Shown piece by piece: positions 18,949 through 27,470 of a stretch of DNA of 64,000 nucleotides (positions are counted from its first letter, which is position 1; every line of letters begins with the position of its first letter). The DNA comes from Bacillus thuringiensis (GTDB taxonomy: Bacteria; Bacillota; Bacilli; Bacillales; Bacillaceae_G): contig NZ_JACYOF010000002.1 in NCBI RefSeq assembly GCF_014932895.1, positions 992,001 through 1,056,000 of the forward strand. The letters are read 5' to 3'. The notes under the pieces are model-generated. The model did no database searches. It saw only the letters and a list, made by a program, of their open reading frames with translations, and was not told the DNA's origin. The translations under genes were made by a program, and so were the position numbers.

Positions 18949-20370
18949 TTAGTTTTGATTCCAAACAATTAACTTCAACTCTGTCATCTCTTCAACCGCA
19001 TACTTTATTCCTTCTCTTCCTGTACCACTTTCTTTCACACCGCCGTAAGGCATATGGTCAACACGGAATGTGGGAACGTCATTAATGATAACAGCACCAA
19101 CATGCAACACTTCCGCCGCTTTCAAGGCATTCGTTATATTTTCTGTATAAATTCCTGCTTGAAGGCCATAACGCGAGTCATTCACATAAGAAATAGCTTC
19201 TTCAACAGACGCTACCTTATTCACTAGAACAATCGGAGCAAATACTTCCTGACAAGAAACCTTTAATTCCGGTGCGGCATCTAAAATAACCGTCGGCTCA
19301 AGGACCGTTCCCTGCATGTTTCCACCTGTTGCGACCTTGGCATTGCCTTGTTTTCCCTCCTCAATCCAGCTTAGAGATCGATCTGCATCTTCCGGTGAAA
19401 TCAAGGCAGAAATTTCCGTTTTAGGATCTAGCGGATCACCTAACTTCAGCTTTTTAGTTGCCTCTACAAATTTTGTAACAAACTCTTCGTATACTTCCTC
19501 ATGGACATATGCCCTTTGCAGGGAGATACATACTTGCCCTTGATTGGAGAATGCCCCCATAATGCAGCGATCAATGATTTTATCAATATTGACGCCTCGA
19601 TCAATAATAACTGCCGCATTCGAACCAAGCTCCAATGTTGTTCGCTTCAATCCAGCTTTATTGCGAATTCCGATTCCAACCCCAGGGCTTCCGGTAAAAG
19701 TAACCATGCTTACTCGGTCATCTTCCACAATCGCATCCCCTACCGTTCTTCCCGCACCTGTTACAACATTTAATACACCATCCGGTAATCCAGCTTGCTG
19801 GAACAACTCAGCAATAAATAAAGCGGACAAAGGTGTTTGAGAAGCAGGCTTTAACACAATCGTATTGCCTGCCGCAATGGCCGGCCCGACCTTATGAGCT
19901 ACTAGATTCATAGGAAAGTTAAACGGTGTGATGGCCCCAATGACGCCGATCGGTTTTCTGACCGTATAACCTATCCTGCCGACCCCTCCAGCCGCTGCAT
20001 CAAAAGGAATCGTTTCCCCGTGAATTCTTTTCGCTTCCTCGGCAGCAAACTTATACGTCTCAATTGTACGTAACACTTCTCCTTTAGCAAAGACAATCGG
20101 TTTCGCTGCTTCTTTTGCAATGATTTCAGCTGCTTGATCTGATTGTTCTTTTAATAATTTGACTAAATTTTCTAAAATTTCAGCCCGTTGGTATAACGGC
20201 ATATTCGCCATCACATGCTGTACTTCATATGCTGTTGCAATGGCTTGCTTCGTCTGATCCCGATCCGCCGCAGCTATCTCCGCAATCAGCTCTCGTGTAT
20301 ATGGTGAATAAAGAGGAGCGTACTCCTTTGTCTCGACTTTTTTCCCGTTAATGAACAAATGCTTTTTCAA
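18949..20370 (-). CDS. NAD(P)-dependent aldehyde dehydrogenase
   Basis: 473 residues. Catalytic Cys281 in NQGQVCISLQR, general base Glu247 in TLELGSN, Asn151 in ITPFNFPMN, and the coenzyme motif FTGSPGVG (about 225-232). It oxidises an aldehyde to an acid in the cytoplasm. The exact substrate is not readable from sequence, since the subgroup includes lactaldehyde, vanillin and non-phosphorylating glyceraldehyde-3-phosphate enzymes. Position between a quaternary-amine type oxygenase and a D-malate-type dehydrogenase suggests malic semialdehyde. It starts 31 bases after the oxygenase stop, in the same operon. Confidence 0.92.
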   Translation of the reverse strand: MKKHLFINGKKVETKEYAPLYSPYTRELIAEIAAADRDQTKQAIATAYEVQHVMANMPLYQRAEILENLVKLLKEQSDQAAEIIAKEAAKPIVFAKGEVLRTIETYKFAAEEAKRIHGETIPFDAAAGGVGRIGYTVRKPIGVIGAITPFNFPMNLVAHKVGPAIAAGNTIVLKPASQTPLSALFIAELFQQAGLPDGVLNVVTGAGRTVGDAIVEDDRVSMVTFTGSPGVGIGIRNKAGLKRTTLELGSNAAVIIDRGVNIDKIIDRCIMGAFSNQGQVCISLQRAYVHEEVYEEFVTKFVEATKKLKLGDPLDPKTEISALISPEDADRSLSWIEEGKQGNAKVATGGNMQGTVLEPTVILDAAPELKVSCQEVFAPIVLVNKVASVEEAISYVNDSRYGLQAGIYTENITNALKAAEVLHVGAVIINDVPTFRVDHMPYGGVKESGTGREGIKYAVEEMTELKLIVWNQN

Positions 20371-20401
20371 TTTCCCTTCCCCCGTTCTTCAAGTACAAAC
20401 A

Positions 20402-21484
20402 TTATTTATTTAAAGCATCAAGTACCATTTCATGAAATTGAACAACAGCTTGTTCAGATGAGGAGTAAACTCCTTTTTGAAATGCACGAGAACGGAAACC
20501 AATTTGTTCCAACTCGACGAGTTCTACATCTTCATTTCGTACTTCTTCCGCAAATACTACTAGGTCTTTTTCTTCTTGCGTTAAGTTTTCATCTCTAAAG
20601 TAATACGTGTACACGCCTAATGTCGTCTCATGGTCAATCGGAATCATCTGAATCGTGGCCATGTTGCCAGGACCAGGATAAATTGTGATCATAAGATTTG
20701 GCCATAACCAATAGAAACTCCCTCCCTGCATTTCCGCCTCATTCAAGTTAACGGCTCCGTAATTTTTGTCGGGTTTTACCACCGAACCTTGGACAGAGTA
20801 ATTCTCACACGTGATGATTTGATAATCATTCATATCCAGTGTCGCAACAAAACTCGGATGTGCAGTATGGCAGTGATCACATTCCAAATAGTTATCAATA
20901 AAGGCTTTCCAGTTTGCCTTAATTACTCGTTTTTTATCGTGTGTTCTTTTTAGTTCGCCAAGAAACGGGAATTTACTTAATTTCTCAAAAAAGTCACCAT
21001 ATGATTCCATAAGAGGTACGGCGTTATCATCTAAGTTTACAAAGATTAATGATTCTGCAATTTCCATTCTTACAGAGCGTAAACAGGCGTTGGCAACACA
21101 GGCATGGTCTTCACCTCTAAAGTTAGGGGCCTTATTCAATTTACCGTCTAGATGGAAGGTCCAGCCATGATACCCACATTGTAAAATTTTCTTTTGTCCT
21201 GCTTCATTTTTTTCTAACTTAGTTGCACGATGCGGACAAACGTTATAAAATGCGCGAACAACCTCATCCTTACCTCTGACCACAATAATTGGTTCTCCCG
21301 CTACCTCCGCAGTAAAAAAACTGCCTGCGTTTTGCACCTGGCTAACATGACCAACAAGCTGCCATGATTTCGAAAAGATTTTATCTTTTTCTTCTTTTAA
21401 AACCTCTGGATTTGTGTACAAATCATATGGAAGTACCCTTTCAAATGTTCGGGTCGTAGCATTTTGCACTTTATTGAACGCCAT
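20402..21484 (-). CDS. Rieske non-heme iron oxygenase, carnitine/betaine oxygenase-like
   Basis: 360 residues. Rieske [2Fe-2S] ligands Cys83, His85, Cys103 and His106 (CPHRATKL, CGYHGW). The catalytic iron site is NYLECDHCHTAH with His204 and His209, and an acidic ligand lies in NEDVELVE near 319. The bridging residue between Rieske and iron centres is Glu201 where most Rieske oxygenases have Asp. This was described for carnitine oxygenase CntA, and as I recall also occurs in betaine-type relatives. The expected reaction is cleavage of L-carnitine to trimethylamine and malic semialdehyde, or demethylation of a betaine. A separate reductase is required and none is encoded nearby. First gene of a sigma-54 operon. 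Confidence 0.88.
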   Translation of the reverse strand: MAFNKVQNATTRTFERVLPYDLYTNPEVLKEEKDKIFSKSWQLVGHVSQVQNAGSFFTAEVAGEPIIVVRGKDEVVRAFYNVCPHRATKLEKNEAGQKKILQCGYHGWTFHLDGKLNKAPNFRGEDHACVANACLRSVRMEIAESLIFVNLDDNAVPLMESYGDFFEKLSKFPFLGELKRTHDKKRVIKANWKAFIDNYLECDHCHTAHPSFVATLDMNDYQIITCENYSVQGSVVKPDKNYGAVNLNEAEMQGGSFYWLWPNLMITIYPGPGNMATIQMIPIDHETTLGVYTYYFRDENLTQEEKDLVVFAEEVRNEDVELVELEQIGFRSRAFQKGVYSSSEQAVVQFHEMVLDALNK

Positions 21485-21537
21485 AGTGGAAACCCCTTTC
21501 GTTTTTTAATATTTTATAATTATTTATCTGTTAATAT

Positions 21538-21553
21538 TGCAAAATGCGTGCCA
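21538..21553 (-). promoter_or_regulatory. Sigma-54 (-24/-12) promoter of the oxygenase operon
   Basis: Minus strand TGGCACG-CATT-TTGCA matches the consensus TGGCACG-N4-TTGCW at every fixed position. The predicted start near 21526 gives a leader of about 42 bases before the ATG at 21484. Confidence 0.88.
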
Positions 21554-21617
21554 GCTTTCATTTCATTGTTAACCCCGTGATTCTACTATTTTTTCTCACT
21601 CATATAAAAAAAACGAA

Positions 21618-21657
21618 GTGAATGTAACTCACTTGAGTTATTTTCGGTTCATTTCAC
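21618..21657 (-). promoter_or_regulatory. Candidate activator binding site (enhancer)
   Basis: Nested dyads GTGAA...TTCAC (21618-21622, 21653-21657) and AACTC-ACTT-GAGTT (21626-21639) are centred about 105 bases upstream of the predicted sigma-54 start, the usual distance for an enhancer-bound activator. They could also be the terminator of the regulator gene. Confidence 0.4.
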
Positions 21658-21764
21658 CTTGCTCCCATGATTTAGACATGATAGGAGTACAAAACAAATA
21701 GGGGCAAACGCCACGAAGCATTCCCCCCTAATGTTCCATTTCAAAGACTCAACAAATCCGATAC

Positions 21765-23135
21765 CTACAGTGAGTCTTGACAATATTTTCGTATTAACTT
21801 TGAAGCTCTCGTCTGACTGATGGATAAATCAGCAGCAACCTTTCGCGTGCTCTTGAACTTTTCATATGAATTTACCACCATTTGTTCTTCCAATTCTCTT
21901 ATCGCTTCATCTAACGCAGCTGGTCGTGAGTAAATCGCTTTTGTTTCAACGGCTTGAAGAATCATTTCGGGTAGGTCTGATAATTGAATGACCGAATCGC
22001 TTGTCACCACCAATCGTTCTATCACATTTTCAAGTTGACGAACATTTCCAGGCCATAAATAACTGCTGATAATATCCAGTACATCCTGAGAAACAATTCT
22101 GTTGGACTGATATTTTTTATTAAATTTATTCAGAAAGTAATAGGTTAAAGAAATCGTATCTTCCCTTCGTTCACGTAATGGTGGTAGCTTTATATCAATG
22201 ACATTGAGCCGATAATATAAATCTTCCCTAAAAAGCTTTTGTTGTACCAATTCATATAAATTCTGATTCGTAGCGGCAATAATTCTAACATCTACTTTTT
22301 TGACCTCCCTTCCTCCTACAGGAATAAATTGTCGCTCTTGGATGACTTGTAAAATCTTCGCTTGAATTTTAGGAGAAATTTCTCCAATTTCATCTAAAAA
22401 TATCGTCCCGTTATTAGCAGTTTCAAAAAGTCCGTTTTGCCCGCTTTTTTTTGCACCTGTAAACGCTCCACCAGAATACCCAAATAGCTCAGATTCCAGA
22501 AGTTCTTCTGGAATAGCCGCACAATTGACGGTTAAAAAGGGCCCTTTTCTTCGCTTACTTACTTGATGAATATAATTGGCCATTACCCCTTTTCCAGTGC
22601 CCGATTCTCCTTGAATTAAAATTGTTGTATCAGTAGAAGCTATCTTATCGCAAAACTTGATTAAATTTTTCATTTTTTCATTATTTGTAATGATGGTTTT
22701 TACAAATAAATTGTCATCACCCGAATGATTTATCTCTTGATTGGCTGGGGCTATAAGCGTTTTATAATTTTGCTCACGAGCTGTAGTGACAACAAACTCA
22801 ATTTCATTTTCTTTGTTCAAAATGGGTATAGCCGTTGTGATTAGTTCTCCGCCAATATATGTTGTTTGCTTAATTGTTATAGGCGTTTTTTCTTTAAAAA
22901 CAAGCGGGACAATGGACGGCTTCCAATAGTTGTTCAAAACAAGTTCTTCATTGAATCTTCCTATCACTTCACTCGGCTTTAATCCGTAATGTCTTTCACA
23001 AACTTTATTTACGTATACAATACGAGTATCCTTATCCAGAACATAAATTTCATCCGATGAATGATCCAATATGTTCAACAGGATATCAGTCGTTACCTCT
23101 ATTTTATGATTACTCTCTTTCGCTTTTTGCATCAT
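21765..23135 (-). CDS. Sigma-54-dependent activator with PAS sensor and Fis-type HTH
   Basis: 456 residues in three parts. A PAS domain (about 20-120) has LDKDTRIVYVNKVCERHYGL. An AAA+ domain (about 145-375) has Walker A GESGTGKG (176-183), the sigma-54 contact loop GAFTGA (223-228), Walker B TIFLDEIGEI and an arginine-finger region. A C-terminal Fis-type helix-turn-helix ends at VAADLSISQTRASKLIRKY. It binds upstream of a -24/-12 promoter and drives open complex formation with ATP. The only such promoter I see is the one before the oxygenase gene, 0.2 kb downstream on the same strand, so this is its likely target. The signal bound by the PAS domain is unknown. Confidence 0.93.
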   Translation of the reverse strand: MMQKAKESNHKIEVTTDILLNILDHSSDEIYVLDKDTRIVYVNKVCERHYGLKPSEVIGRFNEELVLNNYWKPSIVPLVFKEKTPITIKQTTYIGGELITTAIPILNKENEIEFVVTTAREQNYKTLIAPANQEINHSGDDNLFVKTIITNNEKMKNLIKFCDKIASTDTTILIQGESGTGKGVMANYIHQVSKRRKGPFLTVNCAAIPEELLESELFGYSGGAFTGAKKSGQNGLFETANNGTIFLDEIGEISPKIQAKILQVIQERQFIPVGGREVKKVDVRIIAATNQNLYELVQQKLFREDLYYRLNVIDIKLPPLRERREDTISLTYYFLNKFNKKYQSNRIVSQDVLDIISSYLWPGNVRQLENVIERLVVTSDSVIQLSDLPEMILQAVETKAIYSRPAALDEAIRELEEQMVVNSYEKFKSTRKVAADLSISQTRASKLIRKYCQDSL

Positions 23136-23290
23136 TCATCACCTTCCCCTGATAAATCATATACCCCTCTTAATATTTTTAATTTTTGGATTAATCTGAA
23201 TATTGATAGATCGATTATAACTCAATTTCAATGACTTACAAAATGGGAAGTATTATTTATGAGGAATATTAGGCTAAGTTTATATAAAAA

Positions 23291-23316
23291 AGCGAACCAT
23301 CTCTCAATGATTCGCT
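23291..23316 (-). terminator. Terminator of the AraC/GyrI regulator
   Basis: AGCGAA-C-CAT/ATG-A-TTCGCT stem with one mismatch, followed on the minus strand by TTTTTTATA. Confidence 0.6.
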
Positions 23317-23325
23317 CTTACCCTA

Positions 23326-24228
23326 TTATTTCTTCTTCACCGGTATCCAAAGCTCTACTTGAGCGAACTCACTCTTATCTTCGTGGCAACGCTCATCGTA
23401 TAGTTCAAACTCTGTAACTCCGCAGTGTTCATATCCTGAATGCGGGAACCATTCTGAGAATACTGCATTCCACGTTTGATGAATAGACGATACCATTTCT
23501 TCATGAGGAACTTTTGGTGTTGTAAATACGGCATATGTTGCTGCTGGGAAAGTACGCTTTGCAATTGCACTTGGTACATTTTCAAAATCTGTAACTTCCA
23601 TTCCAATTATATAAGTGAAGTCTCCTGTTTCTAAATTAAAATCAGTACATAATCCAAGCTCTACCCATTGGCTCGTATCTTTACGATTCGGAATCGTTGT
23701 TCCAAGATCTTTTTGTAAATATTCTTGCCAAAATGCTGGTATGTCTTGATGGTTTTTCCCTTCTTTACTTGTCGTCTTCAGTTCATAACCCGCCACTAAA
23801 AATTCTGGTTTATTTACAATACGATATTCCATTTGTATGCCTCCTAAATACGGATTTAATTTTCTTTGCTTTACATTCACTCTGTAATACATCGGTGTTT
23901 CGATTTCTTGTTTTCGATATTCACTTGGTGTCATTTGAAATAATTTTTTAAAGGCTCTCGTGAACGTTTCATGAGATTGAAAGCCATGCTCAAACGCGAT
24001 ATCAATAACTTTTTCATCCGTGTGAGAAAGTTGATAAGCTGCCCGGGCTAACCTTCTCTTTCGAACATACTCCATTACTGTATCACCTACTAACGCCTGG
24101 AATACACGATGAAAATGCGACTCAGAAAAACCTGCGATGCGAGCTAAATTACGCAGCGTTTGTTTTTCCATTACATCTTCTTCAATATAATCAATCGACC
24201 TTTGAATTTGTATTTCATAGCTTTCCAT
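23326..24228 (-). CDS. AraC-family regulator with GyrI-like effector domain
   Basis: 300 residues. Two helix-turn-helix motifs in the N-terminal AraC domain (about 5-105): LRNLARIAGFSESHFHRVFQ and VIDIAFEHGFQSHETFTRAF. They are followed by MTPSEYRKQ and a C-terminal GyrI-like/effector-binding domain (about 125-298) that carries EYRIVNKPEFLVAGYELKT. This Rob/SoxS-plus-GyrI fusion usually senses small hydrophobic or cationic compounds and controls efflux or stress genes. No target is evident next to it; the divergent neighbour is an ECF sigma factor. Single gene with its own terminator. Confidence 0.9.
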   Translation of the reverse strand: MESYEIQIQRSIDYIEEDVMEKQTLRNLARIAGFSESHFHRVFQALVGDTVMEYVRKRRLARAAYQLSHTDEKVIDIAFEHGFQSHETFTRAFKKLFQMTPSEYRKQEIETPMYYRVNVKQRKLNPYLGGIQMEYRIVNKPEFLVAGYELKTTSKEGKNHQDIPAFWQEYLQKDLGTTIPNRKDTSQWVELGLCTDFNLETGDFTYIIGMEVTDFENVPSAIAKRTFPAATYAVFTTPKVPHEEMVSSIHQTWNAVFSEWFPHSGYEHCGVTEFELYDERCHEDKSEFAQVELWIPVKKK

Positions 24229-24313
24229 CTCTGTTCACCCGCCTTATATGTATTATGATAAAAGAGAACGCAATCCAATTCTTGACGTTTTTTACTATAA
24301 TTCCATAAAAAAT

Positions 24314-24339
24314 TGTAACTTTTTTATATGTATTTCGTT
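24314..24339 (+). promoter_or_regulatory. Candidate ECF sigma promoter (autoregulation)
   Basis: TGTAAC (24314-24319), a 16-base T-rich spacer, then CGTT (24336-24339) resembles the TGAAAC-N16-CGTC consensus of SigM-like ECF factors and lies 27 bases before the sigma gene start. Confidence 0.5.
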
Positions 24340-24365
24340 GTTATGTATGAAGGGAGGGAAATGTA

Positions 24366-24851
24366 GTGAAACAAAGTCAAACATTAGAAGAATTTTACAC
24401 AGAGCATATGCATGATTTATTTCGCTATCTTCTCTCCCTAACCGGAGATTCTCACTGCGCTGAAGATCTCATGCAAGAAACCTTTTATCGAATGCTCGTC
24501 CATATTGACTACTATAAAGGAGAAGAAATTAGGCCGTGGTTATTTACAATTGCCTACAACGCCTTTATCGATTGGTATCGTAAAGAAAAGAAATATAAAA
24601 CAACAGAGGTTGCAGAATTCTATTTACCAAACGTACCAAGTACAGAACATGCATATTTTGTAAAACATGAGATTGCTAGTTGGTTAGAAAGCTTATCGTC
24701 TCTTCCACTCGAAAGACGAAATGTGTTACTACTACGAGATTACTACGGATTCTCCTATAAGGAAATAGCAGAAATGGCCGGTCTCTCATTAGCGAAAGTA
24801 AAAATTGAATTACACCGAGGGCGAAAAGAAGTAAGAAACATAGAGGAGTGA
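24366..24851 (+). CDS. ECF-type RNA polymerase sigma factor (SigM-like)
   Basis: 161 residues with region 2 (YTEHMHDLFRYLLSLTGD, AEDLMQETFYRMLVHI, and PWLFTIAYNAFIDWYRK) and region 4 (LLLRDYYGFSYKEIAEMAGL, then AKVKIELHRGRKEVR). Size and motifs are those of ECF factors, closest in feel to B. subtilis SigM. GTG start with AAGGGAGGG eight bases upstream. The anti-sigma gene starts five bases after the stop, which fixes the regulatory partnership. Target genes cannot be named, but an ECF-like promoter lies directly upstream. Confidence 0.9.
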   Translation: MKQSQTLEEFYTEHMHDLFRYLLSLTGDSHCAEDLMQETFYRMLVHIDYYKGEEIRPWLFTIAYNAFIDWYRKEKKYKTTEVAEFYLPNVPSTEHAYFVKHEIASWLESLSSLPLERRNVLLLRDYYGFSYKEIAEMAGLSLAKVKIELHRGRKEVRNIEE

Positions 24852-24856
24852 TACAG

Positions 24857-25981
24857 ATGGGATGTACAGAGTTTAAAAGACTTTGGGAGAAGTACGAAAA
24901 AGGAACACTCACACATGATGAACAAGAACAGTTAGAAAGTCATATAGAAACTTGTGAAGAATGTGAAGCGTATTTGGATGAGTTACTTGCGAAGAGTGAA
25001 CCTGTAAAGAAGAAGTTACCGCCAAAAGAACTTCGAGTCCCTTTTTGGAGAATTAAGTGGAAACATCGTTTACAGATGTTTGGCTGCATGCTATCCATTT
25101 GCATCGTTATATATATAATCGGCGGGATATTATCTGCCTTTTATTTTCAAGCTGATCATGATAAAAGACTAGAAGAAATAAGAAGTGTTCCTTCTCTTGC
25201 ACTTGAAGCAACTATCCCAAATAGCCGTGTTATGGGCGGGGGAACAAGTGTAGAAGCTTTTTTCCGTACGAACAGCCACTTTGATTTAGTGAGAACCGTC
25301 GGAAAAAAAGAAATGCCACTCGGGACAGTAGAAACAAAAAGCTTCTTATCATCTGTAGATGTCACGAACCAAGCTTGGATGAATCCATTCTATCAACCAA
25401 AACTCTTCTTTGTTCATCCCAAAACAAAGCAAGGCGATTATTTAAAGGAATCCTCAAAAAAAGTATGGGATACACTTGCAAAGGTACATGATGGAACAGT
25501 TGCAGAAGTAGCAATTTCCTTTGACAAGTCTTACACTTTAAAAGAATTAGAACCACTTTTATATAGCATATTTGAAGCACAAGAACTCCCTCCAACTCCT
25601 GTATGGTACGCTTTAGATACGGGACAAGAAAAGACAAATGTAGAAGATTACATCCTACATGGCGGGGAAGCTATAGGTTTTCCGGAACATGTAAGATTCC
25701 TAGATAGTGACACCGACAGGAAGAAAACACCAGAAGATAAAGTAATCGAAATGATGCATATTCTTTCTACACATAAAAAAACGGTAAGCAAAATAACTGC
25801 GCTTCCTGAGAAAGAACTAAAATTAGATCAACGTTATAAATATGTAAAAGATAACGGCGTAAAAGTATACGGCATTGTCATTACTGGACCGTCCAAAGAG
25901 TTATTAAAATTACAAAATTCACCGCACGTACGTTATGCGACTCTTGGAGATATTGAGATTTGGAATTGGTTTGATAATTAA
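24857..25981 (+). CDS. Membrane anti-sigma factor (YhdL-like)
   Basis: 374 residues. N-terminal zinc anti-sigma signature His29-x3-Cys33-x2-Cys36 (HIETCEECEAYL), then one membrane helix at about 74-97. The extracytoplasmic region of about 275 residues resembles the Sigma_reg_N/Sigma_reg_C layout of B. subtilis YhdL, the SigM anti-sigma; KNGVKVYGIVITGPSKELL is close to its end. It would hold the sigma factor at the membrane until a cell-envelope signal releases it. The start is ATG 24857, with AGAGGAG eight bases upstream. An in-frame GTG at 24848 overlaps the sigma stop and lacks good spacing. Confidence 0.85.
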   Translation: MGCTEFKRLWEKYEKGTLTHDEQEQLESHIETCEECEAYLDELLAKSEPVKKKLPPKELRVPFWRIKWKHRLQMFGCMLSICIVIYIIGGILSAFYFQADHDKRLEEIRSVPSLALEATIPNSRVMGGGTSVEAFFRTNSHFDLVRTVGKKEMPLGTVETKSFLSSVDVTNQAWMNPFYQPKLFFVHPKTKQGDYLKESSKKVWDTLAKVHDGTVAEVAISFDKSYTLKELEPLLYSIFEAQELPPTPVWYALDTGQEKTNVEDYILHGGEAIGFPEHVRFLDSDTDRKKTPEDKVIEMMHILSTHKKTVSKITALPEKELKLDQRYKYVKDNGVKVYGIVITGPSKELLKLQNSPHVRYATLGDIEIWNWFDN

Positions 25982-25985
25982 TGAG

Positions 25986-26024
25986 AAAGAAGTAGATTAT
26001 CCGAAAACGATGAGCCACTTCTTT
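25986..26024. terminator. Terminator between convergent genes
   Basis: AAAGAAGT (25986-25993) pairs with ACTTCTTT (26017-26024), followed on the plus strand by TTTATT; it separates the anti-sigma gene from the MFS gene. Confidence 0.5.
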
Positions 26025-26025
26025 T

Positions 26026-27405
26026 TTATTCCCTCCCCACAAACTTCCAAACTAAGAAAGCTGCACATAAATAGGAAAGCCCCATCACTAAAAAACTATA
26101 GCTCGCCCCGCTATACCAATTCGACGATTCATTTAAAATCATTCCCATAATTGCAACGCCGACTAATGCACCAATCTGGCGATTTACATTTAAAGTTGCA
26201 CCAGCCATATTCCCATTTTCACGACCAGCAGATTTCATTACAATTGTAGTCATCGCAGGTACTGCTATACCGATTCCAAGGTTAACAACACTGTATATGA
26301 TTGCAATCCCTATATAACTCACATTTTTTACTAGAAACAGTAATAATACAGATCCTATACTAGCTATAAATAACGCTATGAATAATAGCAACTTTGAGCC
26401 AAACTTAGCCACCATTTTTGCAAATAATAAATTCCCAATAACAAATACACTCATCATCGGCAATAATTGTAATCCTGCTGCAAATGGGCTTGCTCCATAT
26501 GCTTTTTGTAGAAACAGACCAAACATAAATATGCCGCCAAATAAAGAAAAGTTTAATAGGAACCCAACTATATTTGCTGAGGAAAACGTCTCGCTCCGAA
26601 ATAACACTCTTGGTACAACTGAGTTTTTTGATTTTTGTTCCGCATAAACAAAGAGAATAGCGGTCAATATCGTCCCCACTGCTCCGCCTATAATTTGAGG
26701 CGAGGACCATCCATAACTTGGCCCTTCAATTAGAGTAAACGATAACAATGTTACTGCAACTATACCTATTAAATGATTCGCTACATTTATTTTCTCCTTT
26801 TTCGGTAAAACGTTTGGGATCATTACAAAAGCCATTAAAATACCGATAATCCCGATTGGAAGGTTTATAATAAAAATGCTCCTCCAGCCAAATGTATTTA
26901 CTAAAAGGCCACCAATAAAAGGACCCGTACCAGATGCAATAGAGACCATTGCCGACCATATACCAAACATTTTAGCTCTCTTTTTTTCGTCTGGAAATGA
27001 TACTACTAATAAACTAAGTGAACTTGGCATAAATAAAGCCGCTCCAACACCTTGAAGTACTCGGCCAATAACAAGAGCGCCCCCAGTTATAGCAATCGCA
27101 CATAAAAAAGATGCGAACACAAAAATAATTAAACCAACCATATACATATTTTTTGCCCCAAATCGGTTGGCCAATGCCCCTCCAGCCAATAATAATGCCG
27201 CAAAAGATAAAATGTATCCGTCGACAATCCATGTCGAACTATATAATGTCAGCCCTAATGTTTCTTGAATATTCACCACTGCAACATTTACTACTGTCAC
27301 ATCTAACGTTGCCATAATAAATCCCATTGCTAAAGCTACTAAAATAATAATGCCTGATTTCTCCTTTGTTTGAACATCCATATTACTATTGGCTAGCTCA
27401 CTCAT
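26026..27405 (-). CDS. MFS drug efflux transporter, DHA2 (EmrB/QacA) family
   Basis: 459 residues with about 14 membrane helices. Helix 1 contains the family stretch FIMATLDVTVVNVAVVNIQ. Motif A-like GGALANRFGAKNMYMVG follows helix 2, and motif C-like GTGPFIGGLLVNTFGWRSIF lies in the helix 5 region. Proton-driven export of drugs or dyes is the role of known members; the substrate here is unknown. AAGGGGG lies nine bases before the ATG. It is divergent from an HxlR regulator with shared upstream dyads, so expression is probably induced through that regulator. Confidence 0.92.
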   Translation of the reverse strand: MSELANSNMDVQTKEKSGIIILVALAMGFIMATLDVTVVNVAVVNIQETLGLTLYSSTWIVDGYILSFAALLLAGGALANRFGAKNMYMVGLIIFVFASFLCAIAITGGALVIGRVLQGVGAALFMPSSLSLLVVSFPDEKKRAKMFGIWSAMVSIASGTGPFIGGLLVNTFGWRSIFIINLPIGIIGILMAFVMIPNVLPKKEKINVANHLIGIVAVTLLSFTLIEGPSYGWSSPQIIGGAVGTILTAILFVYAEQKSKNSVVPRVLFRSETFSSANIVGFLLNFSLFGGIFMFGLFLQKAYGASPFAAGLQLLPMMSVFVIGNLLFAKMVAKFGSKLLLFIALFIASIGSVLLLFLVKNVSYIGIAIIYSVVNLGIGIAVPAMTTIVMKSAGRENGNMAGATLNVNRQIGALVGVAIMGMILNESSNWYSGASYSFLVMGLSYLCAAFLVWKFVGRE

Positions 27406-27470
27406 TTGCTTAATCCCCCTTCGAAAATTAGTAATTTACCTATATATTCCTTTAGAACTATAATAAATAA

